A stretch of 64,000 bases of DNA, from assembly GCF_001613325.1 (NCBI RefSeq), contig NZ_BDCD01000044.1:1-64000 (forward strand), read 5' to 3'. The position numbers and the translations under genes are program-made. Shown in pieces: positions 1 to 8,577 of the stretch; the stretch's first letter is position 1; every line of letters starts with the position of its first letter. The notes beneath the pieces were generated by a model. It saw only the letters and a list, made by a program, of their open reading frames with translations, searched no databases and had not been told where the DNA came from. The DNA is from Nocardia yamanashiensis NBRC 100130. GTDB taxonomy: Bacteria; Actinomycetota; Actinomycetes; Mycobacteriales; Mycobacteriaceae.

Positions 1-388
1 CGAATCCATCCTTGCGGATGTAATCGGAAGAATTAACCAGAGTCCGAAAACCTTGGCAAAATCAAACGCCAGCAAAAAGTATTTGCTGACTAAATGTCCA
101 GCCCCATCACACGGGGGGTGTGAGGCCGGAACCAAATTAAATATTTGGCACTGACATTCATCGACACACTATTGAGTTCTCAAAGAACACACGCACACAC
201 CAACATCCCCGGTTTGAACCGGCTAGTCGGTGAGGCTGCTTGTTTCTTGCTGGTGAAGCTTAGCTCAACCCTTTCAGCAGAACCAAATCCGCTGTTCGGG
301 TGAAGCTGATGTGATCATCAGGCGCTCGCCGTCCAACCTCGTGTCCCTGGCCTCTCGGCTCCGGGTCGGTGTCCGTGTCGCTCTGACC
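1..388 (-). promoter_or_regulatory. rRNA operon leader with boxB-like hairpin and boxA
   Basis: On the minus strand this is the 5' leader of an rRNA operon whose 16S gene lies beyond the left edge. A perfect hairpin (arms CCGGTT/AACCGG, 209-222) is followed by a boxA-type antitermination site, GTGTTCTTTGAGA on the minus strand (178-190), continuing into ACTCAATAGTGTG. The boxB-like hairpin then boxA order is that of rrn leaders, where NusB/NusE load to stop Rho terminating long untranslated transcripts. murA upstream of rrs is the arrangement known from mycobacteria. No protein-coding signal is seen in this stretch. The rRNA gene itself is inferred from leader and synteny, because it is not in the window. 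Confidence 0.8.
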
Positions 389-394
389 TGGAAT

Positions 395-423
395 AAGTTA
401 CGTGTTGGTTGTTCGCATGTCAA
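395..423 (-). promoter_or_regulatory. rRNA operon promoter (TTGACA-17-TAACTT)
   Basis: The minus strand shows a perfect -35 TTGACA (418-423), a 17-base spacer and a -10 TAACTT (395-400). It lies 50 bases beyond the murA stop. Transcription would start near 388 and run left into the rRNA leader. A consensus -35 with exact spacing is typical of the vegetative-sigma promoters of actinobacterial rrn operons. No terminator hairpin was seen between murA and this promoter, so some murA readthrough into rrn is possible. Confidence 0.85.
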
Positions 424-472
424 ATCGCCTGTTCAGGAGGGGTTTTCGCGAACACGTCCCGACACCTGTTGT

Positions 473-1735
473 TCAGTCGGCGGTTCCGACCCGTTCGATC
501 TCGGCCCCGAGCGAGCGCAGGTTCTCCACGAAATCCGGGTAGCCCCGGTCGATATGGAAGACATCGTGGACTTCGGTGACCCCGTCGGCGACCAGACCGG
601 CGAGTACGAGTCCGGCGCCGGCGCGAATGTCGGAGGACCAGACCGGCGCGCTGGACAGCCGCGGAATCCCGCGCACCACAGCGTGATGCCCGTCGGTGCG
701 CGCATCGGCGCCCAGCCGGATCATCTCTTCCACGAAGCGGAAGCGCGCTTCGAAAATGTTCTCGGTGATCATCGAGGTGCCGTCCGCGATCGCGGCCAGG
801 CCGATGGCCATGGGCTGCAGATCGGTGGGGAAACCCGGGAACGGCAGGGTCGAGAAGTTCACCGCGCGAGGGCGATCCGACTGCACCACCCGGAAACCGT
901 CCGGCTCGAAGGAGATTCGCGCGCCCGCGGAGCGCAGCTTGTCCAGCACCAGGGACAGGTGCTTGGGGTTGATACCGGTGACCCGCACATCGCCCTGCGT
1001 CATGGCGGCGGCGATACCCCAGGTGGCGGCGACGATGCGGTCGCCGATCACGCGGTGGGTGGTGGGCGAGAGCTTGTCCACGCCCTGCACGGTCAGCACC
1101 GAGGTGCCCGCGCCGGCGATCTGCGCGCCCATCTGGACGAGCATGTTGCAGAGGTCGACGATCTCCGGCTCGCGTGCGGCATTGTCGATGACCGTCTCAC
1201 CGTCGGCGAGCACCGCGGCCATCAGGATGTTCTCGGTCGCGCCCACCGACGGGAAGTCGAGGCGGATGCGCGCGCCCTGCAGCTCCTCGGCACGCGCCAC
1301 CAGGCAGCCGTGCTCGATTTCGCTGGTCGCGCCGAGCAGCCGCAGTCCCTGCTGATGCATATCGAGGGGACGCGAACCAATGGCGTCGCCGCCGGGCAGC
1401 GCGACGACCGCGCGCTTGCACCGCGCCATGAGCGGACCGAGCACGCACACCGAGGCGCGGAACTGGGTGACCGCCGGGAAGTCCGCGTGGTACTTGGGTT
1501 CCGGCGGCGTCACGATGGTGACCGTGGCGCCCGCCACCGTCACATCGCAGCCGAGACCGCGCAGCACGTCCGCCATCAACGGCACATCGAGGATGTCCGG
1601 GCAGTTGGTGATGGTGGTCGTACCCTCGGCCAGCAGCGCGGCGGCCATCAGCTTGAGGACGCTGTTCTTCGCGCCGCCCACCGCGACCTCACCGACGAGC
1701 CTGCTGCCCCCGGTCACCAGAAACCGTTCACTCAC
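473..1735 (-). CDS. murA: UDP-N-acetylglucosamine 1-carboxyvinyltransferase MurA
   Basis: First committed cytoplasmic step of peptidoglycan synthesis: transfer of enolpyruvate from PEP to UDP-GlcNAc. The protein has 420 residues, the usual MurA length, and opens with the family GGAKNS substrate loop (residues 20-25). The GTG at 1735 is chosen because translation from it starts at SERFLVTGG, the normal MurA N terminus; the longer frame upstream adds unrelated residues. The catalytic loop reads LPGGDAIGSRP, so the usual active-site cysteine is aspartate 117. The same Cys-to-Asp change in M. tuberculosis MurA is known to give fosfomycin resistance. The gene follows the adenosyltransferase by 10 bases and precedes the rRNA promoter. 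Confidence 0.95.
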   Translation of the reverse strand: MSERFLVTGGSRLVGEVAVGGAKNSVLKLMAAALLAEGTTTITNCPDILDVPLMADVLRGLGCDVTVAGATVTIVTPPEPKYHADFPAVTQFRASVCVLGPLMARCKRAVVALPGGDAIGSRPLDMHQQGLRLLGATSEIEHGCLVARAEELQGARIRLDFPSVGATENILMAAVLADGETVIDNAAREPEIVDLCNMLVQMGAQIAGAGTSVLTVQGVDKLSPTTHRVIGDRIVAATWGIAAAMTQGDVRVTGINPKHLSLVLDKLRSAGARISFEPDGFRVVQSDRPRAVNFSTLPFPGFPTDLQPMAIGLAAIADGTSMITENIFEARFRFVEEMIRLGADARTDGHHAVVRGIPRLSSAPVWSSDIRAGAGLVLAGLVADGVTEVHDVFHIDRGYPDFVENLRSLGAEIERVGTAD

Positions 1736-1745
1736 GGCAGTCAGC

Positions 1746-2339
1746 CTAATGGCCCTCACCCTCCCCCGTGGCTTCTCCGCCCGGGCGCCAGAGGATGTCG
1801 CCGTCGGGATTGGCGACACGGCTGAGGATGAACAGCAGATCCGACAGGCGATTGAGGTATTTGGCGGGCAGCACGCTGGTGTCGTCCGGATGTTCGGCGA
1901 CGGCGGCCCAGGCGGAGCGTTCGGCGCGTCGCGCGACGGTGCGCGCGGTGTGCAGGAGGGCGGCGAGCGGGGTGCCGCCGGGCAGGATGAACGAATTCAA
2001 CGGCGGCAGAGGCTCATTGAACTCGTCGCACCACTTCTCCAGGCGATCGATATAGGGCTGGGTGATGCGCAGCGGCGGGTACTTGGGGTCCGCGACGACG
2101 GGCGTGGAGAGATCGGCGCCGGCGTCGAAGAGGTCGTTCTGTATGGAACGCAGCACACCGAGAATGCGATCGTCCGGCTGCCCGAGCGCGATGGCGACTC
2201 CCAGCGCCGCATTGGTCTCATCGCAATCCGCGTACGCGATCAGCCGCGGATCGGTCTTGGCAACTCTGGAGAAATCACTCAATCCCGTCGTACCGTCATC
2301 GCCGGTCCGGGTATAGATCCTCGTCAGATGCACACTCAC
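1746..2339 (-). CDS. PduO-type cob(I)alamin adenosyltransferase
   Basis: Transfers the adenosyl group of ATP to cob(I)alamin to make coenzyme B12 (adenosylcobalamin). The 197-residue protein has the family N-terminal ATP-binding motif YTRTGDDGTTGL near residues 9-20 and the C-terminal helix RRAERSAW, which fits the PduO rather than the CobA family. It lies 36 bases downstream of DUF2550 and 10 bases upstream of murA on the same strand, so cotranscription is likely. This gene sits next to murA in M. tuberculosis as well. Its product would be the cofactor needed by the IcmF mutase encoded at 50184-53393. Confidence 0.9.
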   Translation of the reverse strand: MSVHLTRIYTRTGDDGTTGLSDFSRVAKTDPRLIAYADCDETNAALGVAIALGQPDDRILGVLRSIQNDLFDAGADLSTPVVADPKYPPLRITQPYIDRLEKWCDEFNEPLPPLNSFILPGGTPLAALLHTARTVARRAERSAWAAVAEHPDDTSVLPAKYLNRLSDLLFILSRVANPDGDILWRPGGEATGEGEGH

Positions 2340-2375
2340 GGGTTCACACTAACCGGGCCCGCGAACACTGGGGAG

Positions 2376-2810
2376 TCAGCTCGCGCGGCGGCGGCGGATA
2401 CGTTCCGAGGGGCGGGATTCCACCCAGGAGAGCAGGGAGACCAGGGCGCCGCGATCCAGCGCGACCTCGAAGCTGCCGTCACCGTCGGACAGTTCGATGA
2501 TGAGCTCGTCGGTCATGATGTCGTACTCGTCGCCGTCCGGGGAGCGCCGCTTGCCGACCTCGACGGTCAGGCGGCGCAGGGTGGAGTCCGGGCCGAGTTT
2601 CAGGCTCGAGAGTTTGTAGAAGACCAGCTGATCCTCGTCGTAGCGGATCAGGCCGTGCCGCCAGCCGCCGCCGTGCCCGCGGGCCGGCATGACGCGCATC
2701 AAGGCGGCGGTGCCGCCGCGACGAAGCATGACGAGGCGATATGTCGAGGCCAAGGCCAAACCGACAAGCAGCACCACCAGAATGATCAGCACAACCATCC
2801 CGGTCCGCAA
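2376..2810 (-). CDS. DUF2550 membrane-anchored protein
   Basis: The 144-residue protein has one N-terminal transmembrane helix (about residues 5-23, VVLIILVVLLVGLALAS) and a cytoplasmic or periplasmic beta-rich remainder. It matches the DUF2550 family, which lies directly downstream of the ATP synthase operon in mycobacteria (the Rv1312 position). Function is unknown. The charged domain carries RYDEDQLVFYKLSSLKLGPD and ends in an arginine-rich tail. Here it is separated from atpC by the porin pair and an alcohol dehydrogenase, so any link to ATP synthase is by ancestral synteny only. It probably heads a short operon with the adenosyltransferase and murA. Confidence 0.85.
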   Translation of the reverse strand: MRTGMVVLIILVVLLVGLALASTYRLVMLRRGGTAALMRVMPARGHGGGWRHGLIRYDEDQLVFYKLSSLKLGPDSTLRRLTVEVGKRRSPDGDEYDIMTDELIIELSDGDGSFEVALDRGALVSLLSWVESRPSERIRRRRAS

Positions 2811-2960
2811 TGCTGGTCCGTCCCTTCACTTCTACCGCGCTGTCGGGTCCGTATCGGCCGGTAGGCCGGGACCCGTTCGCTCGATCCTAGCGACCGCGCG
2901 AGCGGAGGTCCCGACCATCCACCGAATGTGACGTATGCCCTGTTCAGGGAACGGGGTCGA

Positions 2961-3653
2961 TCACCCGATGCTGAACGGCTGGCCGTAGAGCACCAGGTTG
3001 CCGATGTAGTACGTGCTGTCGACTTCGGCGGCGACGAACGACCGCGCCTGGGCGTACCCGCCGCAGCCGTCCACGGCGAAGGTCTCGTCCACCCAGGTGA
3101 CCCCGGCGTGCGGGCCGGGCACCTTGTTGTAGCGCTTGTGCGACTCCTGGCCGTAGTCGTCCGGCTTCTCCAGATCGAGCATCAGCAGCGCCTTGGCCTG
3201 CCCGGGCCCGAGCGTGATGCCCGCGCCCATGGTCTCGGTCGGCAGGCCCGGCGTGATCCCGCTCTGGCCGATGGTCGCCTGCTCGCTGGCGTTCTCGCTC
3301 GGCGAGAAGGAGCCGATGTCCACCTGGCAGCCGACGATATAGCCGGGGCTGATCTTGATGGTGGCCGACGACGCGGTCGGTCCGTCCAGATCGATGGTGG
3401 CGCGCGCCGAGGTCCACACATTGCGGTGCATCGGCGTACTGCCCATGGAACCGCTGATGTTCGCCGATTCCTCCGTGATCCGGACCGTCATGACGGTGCC
3501 GTCGCCGAGCGTCCGGCTGATGGCCGCGCCCGGCAGCGGAACGAAGGTGTCCGCCCGCGCCACGTCCGCCGGACCCAGCCCGAACGCCAGCGCCGCGGCC
3601 AGCGCGACACCCAGGACCCGGCCGCCGCGGACGCGAATTCCCTTGCCGTACAT
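2961..3653 (-). CDS. MspA-family porin (downstream copy)
   Basis: Secreted 230-residue protein of the MspA porin family, which forms octameric channels in the mycolic-acid outer membrane for small hydrophilic solutes. It has a signal peptide with a hydrophobic core at about residues 14-26 and a likely cleavage site after ARA, giving mature DTFVPLPGA. Family signatures visible are GCQVDIG in the middle and GCGGYAQAR plus the C-terminal YGQPFSIG. The ATG at 3653 has a strong AGGGAGG ribosome site. It lies 26 bases after the second porin gene, so the two form an operon. The paired cysteines (GCQ and GCGG) could form a disulfide. Channel activity itself is inferred from the family. Confidence 0.85.
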   Translation of the reverse strand: MYGKGIRVRGGRVLGVALAAALAFGLGPADVARADTFVPLPGAAISRTLGDGTVMTVRITEESANISGSMGSTPMHRNVWTSARATIDLDGPTASSATIKISPGYIVGCQVDIGSFSPSENASEQATIGQSGITPGLPTETMGAGITLGPGQAKALLMLDLEKPDDYGQESHKRYNKVPGPHAGVTWVDETFAVDGCGGYAQARSFVAAEVDSTYYIGNLVLYGQPFSIG

Positions 3654-3679
3654 ACGATCCCTCCCTAGAAGTGGATCCG

Positions 3680-4321
3680 TCAGCCGATGCTGAACGGCTG
3701 ACCGTAGAGGCTGACCTTGGCGTAATCGGTGCCGATGATCTCGACCACGGAGACCTGCCGGGCCTGCGCGTAACCGCCGCAGCCCTGGATCTCCATCGGG
3801 ACGTCCTGGTAGTTGATGGTGTAGGTGCCGCTCTTGACCAGCTCGATGTTGTTGATCGCCACCCAGACCACCTGTCCCGGCGAGATCGGGAAGCTGAACC
3901 CGCCCGCGATGGTGGGCGTCAGGCTCAGGGCGAACGACGAGTTCGCGCTCAGCACGCCCAGGTTCACCTGACAGCCGACGATGTATCCGGTGGTGAGGTT
4001 GGACGACCCGTGAGTGCCCGAATTATTGGTGCCCGGGAAATTCTTCGGGCCGTTGTTGGGGCCGACCGTGCCGTCCGGGGTGTCCACCTCGGCGATCACA
4101 TTGCCGGTCACCCAGGAGGTGCGGCCCGCGCCGTTGGCCGCGAGCGACGGCGAAATGATCGCGCGCTCACCGACACTCGTGAGCTTGACGCCCGCGCGCT
4201 CGATGTGACCGTCCGGCAGCGGGACCCACGTATCCGCGTTCGCCGCGCCCGGTGAGAGGAAACCGAGGGCCACGGCGGCTACGACCGCCACGCCCCACTT
4301 GCCAATTCGAAGCCCGCTCAT
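3680..4321 (-). CDS. MspA-family porin (upstream copy)
   Basis: Second MspA-type mycomembrane porin, 213 residues from the ATG at 4321, chosen because SGLRIGKWGVAVVAAVALG then forms a normal signal peptide with cleavage after ANA; the upstream in-frame codons add a non-signal-like stretch. The mature protein starts DTWVPLPDG, almost the same as its neighbour, and shares GCQVNLG, GCGGYAQAR and the C-terminal YGQPFSIG. The middle regions differ clearly, including a Gly/Asn-rich stretch around PNNGPKNFPGTNNSG. This looks like an old tandem duplication with divergence of the loop and constriction regions. It is the first gene of the two-gene porin operon and is divergent from the alcohol dehydrogenase. 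Confidence 0.85.
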   Translation of the reverse strand: MSGLRIGKWGVAVVAAVALGFLSPGAANADTWVPLPDGHIERAGVKLTSVGERAIISPSLAANGAGRTSWVTGNVIAEVDTPDGTVGPNNGPKNFPGTNNSGTHGSSNLTTGYIVGCQVNLGVLSANSSFALSLTPTIAGGFSFPISPGQVVWVAINNIELVKSGTYTINYQDVPMEIQGCGGYAQARQVSVVEIIGTDYAKVSLYGQPFSIG

Positions 4322-4476
4322 CAACCCCTCGCTCGTCGTGCAGATGTGCATCGCATGAGGCAAAGCTGAAAACGCTGGAATTGCCATGGCTTTGCCGGAT
4401 GCTTCAGATCACATCCGGATACCGGCGAGAGCATTTAACCACACGTCTAGTCCCCGGCCCACTCAGTGGGATAGGG

Positions 4477-4498
4477 CATGTCCCACAACTGGAACATG
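4477..4498. promoter_or_regulatory. Inverted repeat upstream of alcohol dehydrogenase
   Basis: Two 9-base arms, CATGTCCCA and TGGAACATG, match at 8 of 9 positions around a 4-base spacer. A -10-like TTATGCT follows at about 4503-4509, and the gene starts at 4541. The position over the expected -35 region, with no good -35 hexamer present, suggests a binding site for a dimeric regulator of the dehydrogenase. The regulator is not identifiable from the window. Confidence 0.5.
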
Positions 4499-4540
4499 TT
4501 CTTATGCTCCGGACAATTCGGATGTGTTGGAGGAGATTCC

Positions 4541-5629
4541 GTGGAAATTACCGCAGCGGTCGCCCGTGGCGCGGCAGCGCCGTTCTCGCTGGAGAACGTG
4601 ACGATGGAAGAACCGCGAGCCGGTGAAGTGCTGGTTCGCCTGGTCGCGACCGGGGTGTGTCACACCGATCTGGTGACCAAGAGCGTGTTCCCCGCCGAAT
4701 TGCCGATCGTGGTCGGACATGAAGGCGCGGGCATCGTCGAGGCGATTGGCTCGGAGGTAACCGGCATCGCGGTCGGCGATCACGTACTGATGACGTACGC
4801 CAGTTGCGGTACGTGTTCACGCTGCACGAACGGGCTTCCGCCGTACTGCGAGAATTTCGTCATTCTGAACACTTCGGGCGGTCGATCGGATTTCACTTCC
4901 GCGCTGAGCGTCAATGGGGAACGGGTGATGGGCTCGTTCTTCGGGCAGTCGAGTTTCGCCACCCACGCCTTGGTCCCCGCGCGTTGCATCGTCGTGGTTG
5001 ACGAGAGTGTGGATCTGGTGGCGACAGCGCCGTTCGGGTGCGGCGTACAGACCGGTGCGGGTGCGGTCGCGAATGTCATGAAGCCGGGGCCCGAAGACTC
5101 CATCGCCATTTTCGGCGTGGGTGGCGTCGGTATGGCGGCGCTCATGGCTGCCCGCGCGATCGGCGTCGGAACGATTGTCGCGGTGGATCTTTCGGCTGAC
5201 CGCCTGGCGGTGGCCAAGGAGCTCGGGGCGGACGTCACCATCGATGGCGCGGCCGAGGATGTGGTGGCTCAGGTGATCGCCGCGACGAACGGCGGGGCGA
5301 ATTTCGCGCTCGACACCACCGCACTCAACGCGGTCATCGCCAAGGGCCTGGAAGCCCTCGCCCCCATGGGCACGCTCGTGCTCGTCGGCCTCGGTGAAGC
5401 CACCATGAATGTCGAGATCGGACATCTCACCGGAAACGGCAAGGCAATTCGCGGCTGCATCGAGGGCTCCACGGATCCGCAGAAGTTCATCCCCCAGCTC
5501 TTGCAATGGCATCGCGAGGGCAAGTTCCCCATCGAGAAGATCAGCAAGACCTACAAATTCGAAGACGTCAACCAGGCCTGTGACGACGCCCACCACGGCA
5601 CCACGATCAAGCCGATCCTGACCTTCTGA
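4541..5629 (+). CDS. Zinc-dependent NAD(P) alcohol dehydrogenase
   Basis: Medium-chain dehydrogenase of 362 residues, oxidising an alcohol or reducing an aldehyde in the cytoplasm. The GTG at 4541 is chosen for its GGAGGAG ribosome site five bases upstream. Visible motifs: catalytic-zinc Cys in GVCHTD, the signature GHEGAG...GSEVTGIAVGDHV, a four-cysteine structural-zinc lobe CGTCSRC...YC, and a Rossmann GVGGVGMAAL. The overall pattern resembles aryl/benzyl-alcohol-type dehydrogenases, but the substrate cannot be read from sequence. The gene points away from the porin operon and converges on atpC, so it is an insertion in the otherwise conserved atp-murA block. Confidence 0.85.
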   Translation: MEITAAVARGAAAPFSLENVTMEEPRAGEVLVRLVATGVCHTDLVTKSVFPAELPIVVGHEGAGIVEAIGSEVTGIAVGDHVLMTYASCGTCSRCTNGLPPYCENFVILNTSGGRSDFTSALSVNGERVMGSFFGQSSFATHALVPARCIVVVDESVDLVATAPFGCGVQTGAGAVANVMKPGPEDSIAIFGVGGVGMAALMAARAIGVGTIVAVDLSADRLAVAKELGADVTIDGAAEDVVAQVIAATNGGANFALDTTALNAVIAKGLEALAPMGTLVLVGLGEATMNVEIGHLTGNGKAIRGCIEGSTDPQKFIPQLLQWHREGKFPIEKISKTYKFEDVNQACDDAHHGTTIKPILTF

Positions 5630-5645
5630 TCGGCCCGCAGCACGA

Positions 5646-5689
5646 AAAAGGCGGCGGCCCCGGGGAATTCCCCGGGGCCGCCGCTTTTT
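5646..5689. terminator. Bidirectional intrinsic terminator
   Basis: A near-perfect palindrome with a 12-base GC stem (core GCGGCGGCCCCGGGG), flanked by A-runs on the left and T-runs on the right, so a hairpin plus U-tract forms on both strands. It lies between the convergent alcohol dehydrogenase and atpC and should end both transcripts. Confidence 0.9.
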
Positions 5690-5706
5690 CGCTCTAGCGA
5701 GAAAGG

Positions 5707-6084
5707 CTAGGCCGAAGCCGCCTTCTCGAGGGCACGGATCTGCCCCTGCGCCTTCGCCAGCGCCGCCGGCGAGGCGTCGGCATCGGCGAGCACGGCCTTG
5801 GCCGCGGCCTCGTCGATGTCGTCGGAGAAATCAGCGGACTCCGCGAGCACGCGCACCGAAGTGCCGGTGACCGAGAAGAACCCGCCGTGCACGGCCGCGA
5901 CGATGCGCTCGTCGTTGTCCGACACGATGGTCACGGTCCCGGCCTCGACCAGCTGGCCGAGCAGCGGCTCGTGACCCGCGAGAATGCCGATCTCACCTTC
6001 CGTGGTCTGCGCCGAGACGAACTTCGCCCGGCCCGACCACAGCAGTCGCTCGACGGCGACCAGATCAACGGACATATCTGCCAT
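5707..6084 (-). CDS. atpC: ATP synthase F1 epsilon subunit
   Basis: Last gene of the ATP synthase operon. The 125-residue epsilon subunit belongs to the central stalk, couples rotation and can inhibit ATP hydrolysis. The N-terminal beta-sandwich motif EGEIGILAGHEPLLGQL (about residues 29-45) is typical, and the C-terminal helical region is rich in Ala/Asp. It starts 6 bases after the atpD stop and is followed by a strong bidirectional terminator. Confidence 0.95.
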   Translation of the reverse strand: MADMSVDLVAVERLLWSGRAKFVSAQTTEGEIGILAGHEPLLGQLVEAGTVTIVSDNDERIVAAVHGGFFSVTGTSVRVLAESADFSDDIDEAAAKAVLADADASPAALAKAQGQIRALEKAASA

Positions 6085-6090
6085 GGGTGA

Positions 6091-7533
<1,443 letters not shown>

Positions 7534-7550
7534 TGGTTCTCTTCCTGGGC

Positions 7551-8522
7551 CTAGTCGCGGTCCGAGCTCGACGCCAGCGCGTTGGCGCCACCGACGATTT
7601 CCGTGATTTCCTGCGTAATCTGTGCCTGGCGCAAGGAGTTCGCGGTACGGGTCAGGCTGTTCACCAGATCCGTAGCGTTATCCGTTGCGGCCTTCATGGC
7701 GGTGCGGCGCGCAGCCGACTCCGATGCCGCCGCGTCGAGCAGCGACGAGTAGATCCGGGTGTTGACGTACTTCGGCAGCAGCGCGCCCAGCAGGCGATCC
7801 GCATCCGGCTCGAACTCGTACTGCGCGGTCAGCACAGCCTCGTTCGAATCGGTGAAGCTGTCCGGACCGAGCTCGTAGTTCTCGTCCACGTAGCTGACCT
7901 GGATCGGGGCCAGCCGGCGAACCTCCGGCTGCTGCGACAGCATCGACACGAAACGCGTGTAGACGATGTGCAGTTCGTCGACGCCGGCCATGGTGCCCTC
8001 GCCGTCCGGCGCGGGAACCTCGCCGTCGGCGCCGGCCATGAAGGCCTCCACCAGGTGGTTGCACGCCGCGGACGCGTCCGCGTAGTTGGGCGTCTGGGAG
8101 AACCCGGTCCAAGATCCGTTCACGGCACGCTTACGGAAGTTGTAGTAGGTCAGGCCCTTCGAGCCCATCACGTAGATCACCGGCTCTTTGCCCTCGGAAC
8201 GCAGGGTGGTGACGAGCTCCTCGGCGCGCTTGAGCACGTTGGAGTTGTAACCACCGCACATACCGCGGTCGGAGGTGATGACCAGAATCGCTGCGCGACG
8301 CGGGTTCTCACGCTCGGTCAGCAGCGGGTGCGAGAGATTGCCGCTGGCACTGGCCAATTCGGCCAGTACCTTGGTGATCTCCTCGGCGTAGGGCTTGGCC
8401 GCGGCAACGCGGGCCTGCGCCTTGCTGATTCGCGAAGTCGCGATCAGCTCCTGCGCCTTGGTGATCTTCTTGATCGAGCTCACGGAGCGAATTCGGGAGC
8501 GAAGTTCACGCACGCTTGGCAT
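7551..8522 (-). CDS. atpG: ATP synthase F1 gamma subunit
   Basis: Rotor shaft of F1, 323 residues, longer than the roughly 290 of E. coli. The N-terminal coiled coil (RELRSRIRSVSSIKKITKAQELIATSRI) and the C-terminal coiled coil ending in QITQEITEIVGGANAL are conserved. Between about residues 163 and 180 there is an extra polar loop, GADGEVPAPDGEGTMAGV, at the place where mycobacterial gamma carries its own extra loop linked to low ATP hydrolysis. That functional link is known for mycobacteria and is only inferred here. Confidence 0.96.
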   Translation of the reverse strand: MPSVRELRSRIRSVSSIKKITKAQELIATSRISKAQARVAAAKPYAEEITKVLAELASASGNLSHPLLTERENPRRAAILVITSDRGMCGGYNSNVLKRAEELVTTLRSEGKEPVIYVMGSKGLTYYNFRKRAVNGSWTGFSQTPNYADASAACNHLVEAFMAGADGEVPAPDGEGTMAGVDELHIVYTRFVSMLSQQPEVRRLAPIQVSYVDENYELGPDSFTDSNEAVLTAQYEFEPDADRLLGALLPKYVNTRIYSSLLDAAASESAARRTAMKAATDNATDLVNSLTRTANSLRQAQITQEITEIVGGANALASSSDRD

Positions 8523-8577
8523 TAGCGGTCCAGCCTCCCTTCATTCGTCGATTCGGTCAGTCGCATAGCAGTCTCGA

